Assembly: GCA_046536535.1 (NCBI GenBank) | Contig: JAWDMO010000005.1 | Coordinates: forward strand, 1-33,749 | Direction of reading: 5' to 3' | DNA length: 33,749 nucleotides | Origin: Conexivisphaera sp046536535 | Lineage (GTDB): Archaea > Thermoproteota > Nitrososphaeria > Conexivisphaerales > Conexivisphaeraceae | Part shown: in pieces, positions 21,079 through 28,864 of the stretch | Layout: the number at the start of each line of letters is the position of its first letter | Numbering within the stretch: the first letter of the stretch is position 1 | Notes under the pieces: generated by a model | Database searches by the model: none | What the model was told of the DNA's origin: nothing | What the model saw: only the letters and a program-made list of their open reading frames with translations | Translations under genes and position numbers: made by a program

Positions 21079-21677
21079 GGCGATCGGTCAGTGAATCGGC
21101 CCTTAAACGGCTTGCGATTCCGGCCCTTCCCTCCGGACCCCTTGAAGCGCTCCTCCATCCATACGTTGCCGCGCTCGTGGTATCCCCTCTCCTCCCAATA
21201 TCCATCGATATATTCGTCCATAAAGTCTATCCGGGAGAGCCATTTCGCGGACTTCCACGCGTACAGATCCCCGAAGAACGGCCGGGCCGGAAAGCCGGCC
21301 TCGTATGTGAGGGGACCGCCGTTCATCCTGAGGACCAGTATCCCCCGGTTGTAGTCCTCCACGGGCACGATTGTTGTGTAGCCATCGAGGGATGTGAAGA
21401 ATGCGTAACGGCCGTGGGGCTCGATGATCGCGTTCAGCGCCTCGAACGTCACGCCCTCCATTTCGACATCCCTCACGCTCCACCCGGTGACACAGTGGAA
21501 GTCCAGCCTCCCCTTGAAGTCCATCATGCCCAGGAGATCCCCGTAGCTGAATTCCGCGTTCCTCCCGACCGCGCCGCCCACCCTCAACCTGTACCTCACG
21601 ATATCCACCTCGGGGGGCGGAAGCGCGGAGTACCGTATGAAGTCCCTGATCCACCTCTGGCCCGGCGGCGTATCCAC
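21075..21677 (-). CDS. sulfite-oxidase-fold molybdopterin oxidoreductase (YedY/MsrP-like)
   Basis: A 200-residue single-domain protein of the Oxidored_molyb (SUOX) fold, which binds Mo-molybdopterin. The Mo-ligating Cys is in LDFHCVTGWSV (Cys64 counting from GTG 21683). VEMEGVTFEALN, PVEDYNRGILVLRMNG and the late GFPARPFFGDLYAWKSAKW are family segments for cofactor and substrate pocket. No twin-arginine or other signal peptide is present, so it should act in the cytosol, unlike MsrP. The TATA-like box (21701-21707) is 24-30 nt above GTG 21677; GTG 21683 would add two residues. The coupled downstream gene encodes a membrane protein. A second, unrelated molybdoenzyme is encoded at 23330-25153. 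The substrate is unknown; a role in oxyanion or sulfoxide reduction is a guess. Confidence 0.88.
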   Translation of the reverse strand: MDTPPGQRWIRDFIRYSALPPPEVDIVRYRLRVGGAVGRNAEFSYGDLLGMMDFKGRLDFHCVTGWSVRDVEMEGVTFEALNAIIEPHGRYAFFTSLDGYTTIVPVEDYNRGILVLRMNGGPLTYEAGFPARPFFGDLYAWKSAKWLSRIDFMDEYIDGYWEERGYHERGNVWMEERFKGSGGKGRNRKPFKGRFTDRSP

Positions 21678-21700
21678 ATGCACCGGAGGATTGATCCCCC

Positions 21701-21707
21701 ATATATC
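21701..21707 (-). promoter_or_regulatory. TATA-like box of the SUOX-fold oxidoreductase operon
   Basis: On the minus strand GATATAT stands at the leaderless distance from GTG 21677. Confidence 0.45.
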
Positions 21708-21849
21708 GTTGTCCGGAATTCTGTGCCGGCCCCCTCGCCGTCAGGGGCGGCGCGGCCTCAGGGACGTTCCGGCGTTGGGCGACTCATTCGGTTCCCGGTT
21801 AATTTACCGGCCACGGTCGTCATCCGGGTTATAATGGCTGACCCCGGGG

Positions 21850-21857
21850 CTAAAATA
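21850..21857 (+). promoter_or_regulatory. TATA-like box of the HhH-GPD gene
   Basis: CTAAAATA is 23-30 nt before ATG 21880 but only 8-15 nt before ATG 21865, so 21880 is the better start. Confidence 0.55.
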
Positions 21858-21879
21858 CCCCTGAATGCGTACCCCGCGC

Positions 21880-22560
21880 ATGGATGTCCCGCGGGAGGTC
21901 CTCCGCAGGATAGAGGAGGTGAAGGATTCGCTCCTTCCGGCGTACGAATGGTACCCATCGGATCCGAGATCCCCGAGGTGGTGGGGAGGATTGTCGAGCG
22001 CGCTTGAGATAGCTGTATCGGCGGTGCTCGTACAGCTCTCGCGCTGGGACTCGGCGATCGCGTCACTCGGGGAACTCCGGCGTGCGGGGTTCCTCGACCT
22101 GAGGGCGCTCGCGGCCGCGGATCCTCAGGCGCTGGCGCCGCTGATAAGGAGGTCCGGTATGCCGCTCGAGAAGTCCAGGAGGATCATAGAGATGGCCAGG
22201 GCGTCCGGAGGGGAGATCGGAGGGCTCTGCGATAGGGAAAGGCTCCTGTCGATCCGGGGGATAGGGGAGGAGACGGCGGACGGCATACTCCTCTTCGCGT
22301 GCAATGAGCCAGTGTGGCCGGCCAGCAGGCTCGGGGTGAGGGTACTCTCGAGGGTCGGGATGGACGTGAGGGGAGGATACGCCGCGTGGAGGAGCTCGGT
22401 AGAGGCGACGATGCACGGGGACCTCTACGCTTACAAGCTCCTCCACGCGGGGCTCGTGAGCATAGCGAGGGCGTACTGCGCGCTGGGAAATCCCAAGTGC
22501 AACGGATGTCCACTCTCGGATATGTGCCGCTACTCCTCCGCGAGGCGCCTGACCTCCTGA
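21880..22560 (+). CDS. HhH-GPD DNA glycosylase-like protein with [4Fe-4S] cluster, catalytic residues altered
   Basis: A 226-residue member of the endonuclease III/MutY superfamily. An HhH-type segment is present (LLSIRGIGEETADGILLFA). The four Cys of the iron-sulfur loop are spaced C-X6-C-X2-C-X5-C in YCALGNPKCNGCPLSDMC, as in EndoIII. Two key positions differ. The lyase Lys of the GVGxKTA motif is Glu here (GIGEETA). The catalytic Asp, expected about 20 residues later in the position of VVDAYTRR, is absent: the aligned text is PVWPASRLGVRVLSRVG. The reading frame is otherwise intact, so it may be a structural DNA-binding relative rather than an active glycosylase. ATG 21880 is chosen over 21865 from the TATA-like box. 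The 3' end overlaps the Sir2 gene by 31 nt. Confidence 0.85.
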   Translation: MDVPREVLRRIEEVKDSLLPAYEWYPSDPRSPRWWGGLSSALEIAVSAVLVQLSRWDSAIASLGELRRAGFLDLRALAAADPQALAPLIRRSGMPLEKSRRIIEMARASGGEIGGLCDRERLLSIRGIGEETADGILLFACNEPVWPASRLGVRVLSRVGMDVRGGYAAWRSSVEATMHGDLYAYKLLHAGLVSIARAYCALGNPKCNGCPLSDMCRYSSARRLTS

Positions 22561-23285
22561 ACGAGCGACGGGAGCACCTCCTCGACCTTCCCGTTTATCA
22601 CGAGATCCGCCTCGCCATCCATCTCGGTCGGTTCGCCGTTGATTATCACCAATTTCGCGCCGTTGAGCTTGGCCCTAATCGGGAGGGAATTCGCCGGGGC
22701 GACGGTCAGCGACGTCCCTATGGCCATGAAGACGTCCGACCTCGCCGCATATCCTATTGCAGCCGAGAGCGCCTCCCTGGGAAGTGGCTCGCCGAAGAAG
22801 ATTACATCCGGCCTCAGCAGACCACCGCAGTGGGGACATCTGGGGGCCCTCCCCGTGGATCTGACCTGTGCGACGGCGGATCTTATTTCGACCCTGGTCC
22901 CGCAGGACGTGCACACGGCCTCCCTGGTGGATCCGTGGAGCTCGATCACATTCCTGCTCCCCGCGATCTGGTGTAGCCCATCCACGTTCTGCGTTATCAC
23001 CGCGCAGAGCCTCCCGATGGATTCCAGATCCGCGAGCGCGAGGTGCGCCGGGTTGGGCCTCAGGTCCGCGTCCGGCAGGAAGTGCTCCACGAACATCCTC
23101 CAGACCCGGTCGGGGTCTTCCCGCAGCGCGTCTATCTCAAACCCGGACGGATCGAGCCTCCTCCAGATACCGGATGGACCCCTGAAGTCGGGAAGTCCGC
23201 TGGCCGTCGAGATTCCCGCCCCGGTGAGCGCCACAGCGCATCCGCTATTCACTATCCACCCGGCGAGGTCCGCGACGTCGACCAT
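22530..23285 (-). CDS. cobB: Sir2-type NAD-dependent protein deacetylase
   Basis: A 251-residue sirtuin that removes acyl groups from lysine using NAD. The motifs are VALTGAGISTASGLPDFRG (NAD binding), AVITQNVDGLHQIAG (catalytic Asn/Asp), VIELHGSTRE (catalytic His), then a zinc ribbon CTSCG ... CPHCGG with all four Cys. PDVIFFGEPLP and AIGTSLTVAPANSLP complete the pocket. In archaea such enzymes can act on chromatin proteins such as Alba. The start is ATG 23285, with a TATA-like box at about 23310-23317 on the minus strand. It converges on the HhH-GPD gene, with a 31-nt overlap. The assignment is secure; the in vivo substrate is not known. Confidence 0.95.
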   Translation of the reverse strand: MVDVADLAGWIVNSGCAVALTGAGISTASGLPDFRGPSGIWRRLDPSGFEIDALREDPDRVWRMFVEHFLPDADLRPNPAHLALADLESIGRLCAVITQNVDGLHQIAGSRNVIELHGSTREAVCTSCGTRVEIRSAVAQVRSTGRAPRCPHCGGLLRPDVIFFGEPLPREALSAAIGYAARSDVFMAIGTSLTVAPANSLPIRAKLNGAKLVIINGEPTEMDGEADLVINGKVEEVLPSLVQEVRRLAEE

Positions 23286-23329
23286 GGATGGCGATCAACG
23301 CGCCCCCTCTATTTAACGGCTCGGGGGTT

Positions 23330-25153
23330 TTAAAGGGGGTGTAAGTCTCCTTCCGTAACAGTAGACCCAAGATTCCTCCCGGGCGATCCTAAGTTTGAAA
23401 CGCGCACCACGGTGCCGTTGAGCACGGGAGTTCCCGCGTAGGGACCCGAGGCTCCTCCCAGCAGATCGTTGACGGTCCTCCCGTCGAGGTCGACGAGCGC
23501 GCTCTTGTACATCCAGGCGACGCCCGGAGGAACCCCGGGATCCCTCACAGCCCTGACCCTAGCCCTCCCGAGCCCGGTCTCCAAGAGGACCTCCCCCTCG
23601 ATTTCGCGCGTGTGGATCACCGGTTCCGGGCGCCCGTGCACCTCGCGGAACTGCGTGTTCGTGTAGAGTGGATTCGAAGTGAAGACCAGCAGTAGCTCCC
23701 CGGGACCGGGGCTGGGGGGAGGGGATGGACGCGGCAGGGGGTGCGCGTCGGGAGTGCGCGGAGGCGGATAGTTTTTGACCTTCATGACGCCGGAGGACCT
23801 GAGCTCGTCCAAGGTCAGGCCCGTGCCCCTGATGGCCGCGTCGACCGCGTCCCAGGGATCCTCGTCCAGCAGCGGGTGCGATATCCCCGCGGCGCGCGCG
23901 ATCCCCCGGATCAGGTCGGGCTCCTGGATCCCTAGAGGGTCCGCCACCGGGGAGTTGTAGACGAGGTAGTCGTGCCAGTAGCCGTAGACGACGTCCGCCT
24001 TCTCCAGGAAGGTCGGCGCGGGCAGGACGACGTCCGCGGACCTCGCCGTCTCCGTCCAGAACGGGTCGTGCACGATGAGTGATATGCGGCCCTCATCGGC
24101 CGCCTCCAGGAGGGAACCACCTCCGGGAAGCGTGACCGCGGGGTTCATGTTCCAGACGTAGACCAGCCCGACGCGGCCGGACTCCAGCTCCTCCCTGAGG
24201 CGTGCCATCCCCACCACGCGTGAGTTCCTCCCCATGTGGTATCCCCTCAGGTAGTCGAAGTCTATGCCGAGGCCCCTCGAATTGCTGTAATAGAATCCCC
24301 TCCTGAGGCCCACTAGCGCCGGTATAAGCGATATCAGCGATATCGCGTCCCCTCCGCCCGGGGAGCGCCCCAGGGCGAAGCCTATGAGCGTGAGGGGTTT
24401 CTCGCCCGCGTAGAACTTCGCCAGCCACCTCAATTCCCGCTCTGATACGCCAGTGACCGAGGTCACGGTTTCCATCGAGTAGCCCGCCGCGAATTCCTCC
24501 AGCTCCCGGCGGTGGAGGACCTCGCCGGATGCCAGACCCTCCTCCAGGAGAAGTTTGATTAGGCCGATGGCTAGGAACGAGTCGGACCCCGGGCGAACGA
24601 TCAAGTGTTTCTGTGACCTCCTAGCGGTGTCGCTGAGCCGCACGTCGATCGACACCTTAGTCGCGACCGATATCGACTTCCATATATGGGACGCGGAGAT
24701 GCTGGCCGGGAACGCCCAGAGGACCGCAGCGCTGTAACCGGGGAATTCCTCCGGAAGCGCCCCCGCGCTCGTGCCGTAGTGCGTGTCTATGGCTGCGTGC
24801 CCCTCCGCCGAGCATATCGAGTAGTCCGTCCTGGAGGCGCCGATCGCGGTGAACAGCCTGGCCGGGTAGTACCAGGTGAGGAGCCCCTGGTTCCCGTCGT
24901 AATCCACGTGCAGGATCCTGCCCGGATCCCGCCTCATCTCCTCGCCTATGAGCGAGGCCGCGCGCCGTATCGCCTCGCCCATCTCGACTTCCTTCCCGTC
25001 GACGCGCGCGGCCTCTATCCTGTTGACGCGGTTCCTGGCGACGTCCATCCTCCCCCTGGCGCACGTGAATCCGGATGTGGGGTACCGGCCGATGGGCGCG
25101 TATGAGCCGTCGAATATACAGCCGTCGTAGCAGTCCCTGGTACAGGCGATCAT
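23330..25153 (-). CDS. molybdopterin oxidoreductase (DMSO reductase family) catalytic subunit
   Basis: A 607-residue molybdo/tungsto-bis(MGD) enzyme. The N terminus has the [4Fe-4S] motif C-X3-C-X3-C-X18-C (CTRDCYDGCIFDG ... FTCARGRMD). DYSICSAEGHAAIDTHYGTS is the region of the metal-ligating residue. The middle domain contains VWNMNPAVTLPGG and SADVVLPAPTFLEKADV, both typical of the superfamily. The C-terminal molydop-binding domain reads FTSNPLYTNTQFREVHGRPE and VAWMYKSALVD. A Pro-rich linker (near residue 480) precedes it. No twin-arginine signal is seen, so it is probably cytosolic. No iron-sulfur or membrane subunit gene is adjacent. Its start overlaps the PfkB gene stop by 4 nt. The substrate is unknown; it could be a tungsten or molybdenum enzyme of the uncharacterised archaeal group. 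Confidence 0.9.
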   Translation of the reverse strand: MIACTRDCYDGCIFDGSYAPIGRYPTSGFTCARGRMDVARNRVNRIEAARVDGKEVEMGEAIRRAASLIGEEMRRDPGRILHVDYDGNQGLLTWYYPARLFTAIGASRTDYSICSAEGHAAIDTHYGTSAGALPEEFPGYSAAVLWAFPASISASHIWKSISVATKVSIDVRLSDTARRSQKHLIVRPGSDSFLAIGLIKLLLEEGLASGEVLHRRELEEFAAGYSMETVTSVTGVSERELRWLAKFYAGEKPLTLIGFALGRSPGGGDAISLISLIPALVGLRRGFYYSNSRGLGIDFDYLRGYHMGRNSRVVGMARLREELESGRVGLVYVWNMNPAVTLPGGGSLLEAADEGRISLIVHDPFWTETARSADVVLPAPTFLEKADVVYGYWHDYLVYNSPVADPLGIQEPDLIRGIARAAGISHPLLDEDPWDAVDAAIRGTGLTLDELRSSGVMKVKNYPPPRTPDAHPLPRPSPPPSPGPGELLLVFTSNPLYTNTQFREVHGRPEPVIHTREIEGEVLLETGLGRARVRAVRDPGVPPGVAWMYKSALVDLDGRTVNDLLGGASGPYAGTPVLNGTVVRVSNLGSPGRNLGSTVTEGDLHPL

Positions 25154-26091
25154 CGCGAGCGCCCCGCGCGCAGCGCATCGTCCACCTCGTCTGGGTTAGG
25201 AACGGAGTCTAGGCCGCGGCCCCTGAGCTTGAGGCCCGCCGCGGCGTTCGCGCGATCCAGCGCCTCCTTCAGGTCCAGCCCCGAGAGCAGCTCCGCCAAC
25301 AGGACTCCGTTGAAGACGTCGCCGGCCCCCGTATACGAGATAACAGCCTCAGTCCGCAGGGCGGGCGATTCCACGCGGGAACCGGCGACGTGCGCCACCG
25401 CCCCCCTTGCGCCCATCTTCACCACGACGGTTGCGTCGGGGCGGAGCTCCCCGGGCATTGATCCGAGCTCCTCCTCGTTCAGCATAATAATGTCGGCCGA
25501 TCTCAGGAGCTGGCCGGATGAGCGAACCAGCGGGCCGGGGTCCACCGCGAGCGTCGCGCCTCCGGACCTCGCAAGTTCGACCGCGCGCAGCACCGCCTCA
25601 TGCCTCGGGGAACCGAGGAGGACATACCCGCTCACGTACACCGCGCGGGGTCCCTCGTCGAGCGCCGGCGTCAGGTCGTCCATCGAAAGCAGCGACCCGG
25701 ATACCCAGTAGCCCACGAACGAGCTATGTCCGCGGCCGTCCTCGAGGACGACGACCAGCGCTGTGGAGCCGGAACGCCGGACGTGGCGCATGGATACCCC
25801 CCTGGACTCCATTGCTGAGATCAGGTGGGAGCCCAGCGGATCGTCGCCCACGACGTCGACGACGGCCGTACGGGCGCCGAACATCGCGGCCGCGGATGCG
25901 ACTAGGCACGATCCCCCCGGCGATATGACGGCGTTCGGCGATGCCTCTATGGAACCCTCCTGGAGCGGAAACCCATCTATACCCAAATACGCGTCGATGA
26001 CGCAGTCCGATATCACCAGGAGATCTACGCCGGCGCGCGCTGCGCGGCCGCCACGCGAACGGGGTCCGACGACGTTAGCCAAGCTGTCCAC
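25150..26091 (-). CDS. PfkB-family carbohydrate kinase
   Basis: A 313-residue sugar or nucleoside kinase. The N-terminal substrate region is VISDCVIDAYLGIDG and SPGGSCLVASAAAMFGA. The Gly-rich anion hole and catalytic base are in ISYTGAGDVFNGVLLAEL (GAGD motif, Asp base). VVVKMGARGAV is the preceding family segment. The frame is open 52 codons upstream, but those residues show no homology. GTG 26091 lies 23-30 nt below a TATA-like box (26114-26121), so I start there. Its stop overlaps the start of the molybdopterin oxidoreductase by 4 nt, which indicates a two-gene operon. The pairing of a PfkB kinase with a molybdoenzyme is not an obvious pathway. The substrate could be a sugar or a nucleoside. 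Confidence 0.88.
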   Translation of the reverse strand: MDSLANVVGPRSRGGRAARAGVDLLVISDCVIDAYLGIDGFPLQEGSIEASPNAVISPGGSCLVASAAAMFGARTAVVDVVGDDPLGSHLISAMESRGVSMRHVRRSGSTALVVVLEDGRGHSSFVGYWVSGSLLSMDDLTPALDEGPRAVYVSGYVLLGSPRHEAVLRAVELARSGGATLAVDPGPLVRSSGQLLRSADIIMLNEEELGSMPGELRPDATVVVKMGARGAVAHVAGSRVESPALRTEAVISYTGAGDVFNGVLLAELLSGLDLKEALDRANAAAGLKLRGRGLDSVPNPDEVDDALRAGRSR

Positions 26092-26113
26092 CTCTCGACA
26101 TCGGGTCATCCAT

Positions 26114-26121
26114 GATATATG
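26114..26121 (-). promoter_or_regulatory. TATA-like box of the pfkB operon
   Basis: On the minus strand CATATATC is 23-30 nt before GTG 26091 and decides this start over the longer frame. Confidence 0.55.
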
Positions 26122-26272
26122 GTTCCCCACGATTCCCCTGCCGACGTCATGGTAATCAACGATCAAAGTGTCCCGGGGGGTTAAACATCCATACATCGGG
26201 AGGCGGGATATAGCCCGCCGGAGGTCTTCCGCCCCCTTCCCAATCAATATAGAGGCGTTACGAGCTGTTTAC

Positions 26273-26720
26273 GGGTTTCACTCTACGTAGGTACACGCAG
26301 GTACGCATCAGCGTACCTATCGTACGCGTAGAGCTGGGCCCCCGTCAGGAGGTACCCACCCACCAGCGTCGGCAGGACGTTCGTGTCCCACCACTCGCGC
26401 TGCCGGGGAACCCCCTCCATCCTCAGGTGGAGGTTGATGGCCGCGTTGAGCTGCCTGTCCATCGTGAGGCCGCAGCTCCCGCACCTGAAGACCGCGCTCC
26501 CCCTCAGGTCTCCGTTCACCCACCCGCATCTGGAGCGCGCGTCCGCGGTCATCAGGATTGTGGATCCATTGAGCGTTATCTAAGGGCAACCGGCACCCGG
26601 TGGACGGCGCTCCCCACGGTGCTCCACAAATTCATGTGGCGCCGGGACGGCTCGGTGCGGTTCCACGGCACCCCTGTACGCTTCGGGGAGCGACAAGAGC
26701 TCCTCTCCCCACTTCATGTT
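26273..26720 (-). mobile_element. IS605-family remnant D: TnpB C-terminal part and right end
   Basis: This is the best preserved TnpB remnant. On the minus strand it reads RCGWVNGDLRGSAVFRCGSC, a zinc-finger segment with two CxxC-type pairs. LTMDRQLNAAINLHLRMEGV and LPTLVGGYLLTGAQLYAYD follow, ending DRYADAYLRVPT and a stop at 26283. The next bases give the right end, TACGTAGAGTGAAACCC, finishing at 26273. The RuvC region upstream (about 26580-26720) is only faintly TnpB-like (HMNLWSTVGSAVHRVPVAL) and is interrupted by stops and frame changes. The catalytic domain is not intact, and no TnpA gene is nearby. Copies B and C share its C terminus and right end, so all three derive from one IS family. 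Confidence 0.85.
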
Positions 26721-26847
26721 TGGGCGAACAGCTCTTCAGCGCGATTCACAACCTCCTTATGGTTATGGCTTCTCATTCCTGCTCTACCGCAAACACATAT
26801 TAAAACCTATATGCGATTAAACTGTTTACGGCGTATGAGCAAGAAAG

Positions 26848-26867
26848 CTCCGACCTTCAGGGGGGAG
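26848..26867 (+). other. IS605-like right-end hairpin (remnant F)
   Basis: CTCCGACC-TTCA-GGGGGGAG forms an imperfect stem with six pairs and two mismatches, followed by ATGAATTACC. It resembles the terminal hairpin of IS605 elements and probably marks another lost copy. The evidence is weak. Confidence 0.35.
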
Positions 26868-26904
26868 ATGAATTACCAATCGAGAAGTATATGTATAGTA
26901 ATGC

Positions 26905-27229
26905 TATAATCCCTCGTGGAAAGTCCTGCGAATAAGTCCTCCGGAGAAGGCATGCAGGATACTCCCACGACAAAACCGGTCCACGACCGGTTCGGAATGC
27001 CTCCATAGCCCGCCCCAGGTGCTGTGGATAAAGGCATATCCGGATTGCGCGCGGACGGGGATGCGTGCCAGGGGAGCGCTGATACCCCCGGAGGGGCAAC
27101 GTTCAGGGCGGGGACGACCTCGAAACTCAAGAATGGAGGCCATGCGAAGCGCTCCCCGACCGCGAGGGATGAGGGAGTAACGGGAAGCAAAAGTAGAACC
27201 TCCGTCGCTTTAGCGAGGAGAGCATGTCA
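26905..27229 (+). mobile_element. IS605-family remnant E: TnpB tail/omega-RNA-like region and right end
   Basis: About 325 nt on the + strand. The last 72 codons read GLRADGDACQGSADTPGG and LKNGGHAKRSPTARDE, then TSVALARRACQ. In my judgement these resemble the poorly conserved C-terminal tails of IS605-group TnpB. The hairpin CCTCCGTCGCTTTAGCGAGG ends the element, and ATGTCA at 27224-27229 is its last bases. Upstream, a perfect 8-bp hairpin (AACCGGTC, loop CAC, GACCGGTT; 26974-26992) sits inside an outer pair (AGGCAT 26948-26953 / ATGCCT 26997-27002). This suits the folded RNA scaffold that TnpB proteins use. There is no RuvC core, and several stops lie upstream, so no TnpB protein is made. 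Its own TATA-like sequence (TATAGTAATGCTATAA, about 26893-26908) precedes it. Confidence 0.6.
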
Positions 27230-27550
27230 GATCGAATAGTCGGAATATCTAAGCGCATAATCCCCTATGACCGGCGCCCTGACGTCAACGCCGTTGTACG
27301 CCTTGTACGCGATATACATTCCGTAGAGCCAGATGAGGAACGCCAGCAGCGGCCCCAGATATGGTATGAAGAAGAATATCATATCAACCACGGTGGCTAT
27401 CAGGCCCAGGAATATCGCCTGCAGCGAGTGGAATTTCATCCTGCCGTTCCTCTGCCCCTCCGTTATGTAGACGAGTATCCCGCTTATCCATCCCAGTATA
27501 TATGTGAATATGAACATTAAGTTTCCGGTTTCCTTGGTGGCCTCGGTCAT
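27227..27550 (-). CDS. DUF4870-type small membrane protein
   Basis: A 107-residue membrane protein with three to four hydrophobic segments. The signature of the family is visible: ILGWISGILVYITEGQ, then RMKFHSLQAIFLGLI (the KFHxxQA-like motif), then FFFIPYLGPLLAFLIWLYGM and a short tail with YKAYNG. The function of the family is unknown. ATG 27550 lies below A/T-rich sequence with a TATA-like box at 27575-27582 (25-32 nt). The stop codon (27227-27229) consists of the last three bases of IS remnant E, so insertion may have trimmed or changed the last residues (DYALRYSDYSI). The core domain looks complete. Confidence 0.85.
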   Translation of the reverse strand: MTEATKETGNLMFIFTYILGWISGILVYITEGQRNGRMKFHSLQAIFLGLIATVVDMIFFFIPYLGPLLAFLIWLYGMYIAYKAYNGVDVRAPVIGDYALRYSDYSI

Positions 27551-27574
27551 ATTCGACGTTACTCTTTTATAGCT

Positions 27575-27582
27575 TATTTATA
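27575..27582 (-). promoter_or_regulatory. TATA-like box of the DUF4870 gene
   Basis: The minus strand has TTTATAAATAAGC upstream, 25-32 nt before ATG 27550; a second A/T-rich run (CTATAAAAG) lies closer. Confidence 0.5.
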
Positions 27583-27601
27583 AACATTTCTATGAAAAAT
27601 T

Positions 27602-28864
27602 TCATTGTGAATCCCAGTCAAGCACGCTGGACCTCCTCCCGGTCTCGGCGCCTATGAACCACCAAGCTAACGATGCCGCTAGCCCGACCGCCGCCGACGC
27701 GAGCGCCAGGGACAGATATCCATTCATCGAAAGATACGCGGCCAGGAACATGACCGGCATCGATGCAGCCAGGGATGATGCCCTGATCAGCGCGGTCAGG
27801 GTGCCGCGGGACGCAACCGGCCACGCCTCCGACCTCAGGATGTCCTCGAGGAGCCAGAAGACGTTGAGCGCAGCGTTCAGCGGCACGAATATAGCCCAGA
27901 AGGCGAACGGGAGACCCGCCACGGCGCCCGGGGCAGCCGCAAGCACCGCCGTGAGCGCGAGGAACGCGGCCGAGCTCGCGACGAGCGATATCCTCCTGCC
28001 GATGTGATCGAAGAGTAGCCCGAGAAATCCCGAGGCGAACGCCGCCGATGACGCGACGAGTATCAGCATATCCGTGGACGATGGCATGAAGTACGGCCCT
28101 ATGGAAAGGGAGATCAGGCTGAAAGTCGCCGTGTACGACCAGCCCATAGCGGCGAATATAACGGCCCTGATGAGGATCGGGGGGAGGCGCAGCACGCGCC
28201 GCGGACGCGATTCCCCGCGCCCGGATGATCCGTACTTCTCCAGCTCCGCCGCCGCGGCATTCGGCCTCCTCCTCTCCAGCCACATCACGGATTCGGGCAG
28301 GCGCAGCCTCAGGGCCAGCAGTACGAGCGCCGCGATCGCGGCCGTGATCCCGACGGCGACCCTGCTGGTAGCGGACGCCAGCAATGCCACTATTATCCCG
28401 CCCAGGTTCGCGAAGTTTAGCTCCAGCGCGAGCGACTTGGACCTGTGCGCCCTCGGGAGGATCTCGTGCGATGCGACCATTATCGAATTATACTCGCCGC
28501 CGGCGGCCAGCAGGAGGAGCGAAAGGGACGGCAGGAGGAGCGCGAAGGAACCGCCCATCGCAAGGAGGAGCGCTCCAAGTAGATAGAGCGAGTAGTTGAC
28601 GTAGAGCGACGTCTTCCTCCCCAGGCGGTCCGCGATGAACCCGGAGATCAGACCCCCAATGAGTATCCACAGGGGGGACCAGATTATGAGGACGGGAGCC
28701 AGCGTGCGCGGGATCGGCGACCACGTGAACGCGACATATGACAGCGCGTAGACGTATGCTTCGAGCGCGGCGCCCATCGAGAAGGTGGCGAACGCTAGGG
28801 AGTGAACGCGGGACCAGGGAAGTCCCTCGACGACCTCTGAGGGGGACCCGGGGATACCACTCAT
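27602..28864 (-). CDS. MFS transporter
   Basis: A 420-residue secondary transporter with about twelve membrane helices. The first signature loop is GLISGFIADRLGRKTSLYVN (between helices 2 and 3) and its counterpart in the second half is LLFDHIGRRISLVAS. The central cytosolic loop is basic (LERRRPNAAAAELEKYG, then SRPRRVLRLP). The length and halves are normal and the frame is intact, unlike the MFS pseudogene at 3057-3660. ATG 28864 has a TATA-like box at 28892-28899. The resemblance is to the metabolite/sugar-type MFS group, but the substrate cannot be told. Confidence 0.92.
   Translation of the reverse strand: MSGIPGSPSEVVEGLPWSRVHSLAFATFSMGAALEAYVYALSYVAFTWSPIPRTLAPVLIIWSPLWILIGGLISGFIADRLGRKTSLYVNYSLYLLGALLLAMGGSFALLLPSLSLLLLAAGGEYNSIMVASHEILPRAHRSKSLALELNFANLGGIIVALLASATSRVAVGITAAIAALVLLALRLRLPESVMWLERRRPNAAAAELEKYGSSGRGESRPRRVLRLPPILIRAVIFAAMGWSYTATFSLISLSIGPYFMPSSTDMLILVASSAAFASGFLGLLFDHIGRRISLVASSAAFLALTAVLAAAPGAVAGLPFAFWAIFVPLNAALNVFWLLEDILRSEAWPVASRGTLTALIRASSLAASMPVMFLAAYLSMNGYLSLALASAAVGLAASLAWWFIGAETGRRSSVLDWDSQ

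Noticed and set aside
22314..22976. A long + strand frame across the HhH/Sir2 junction.
   Set aside because: It is a shadow of two well-supported genes in other frames.
26912..26921. TGGAAAGTCC looked like the conserved RNase P RNA core GAGGAAAGTCC.
   Set aside because: The other conserved RNase P elements do not follow in order. The region is better explained as an IS605 end.
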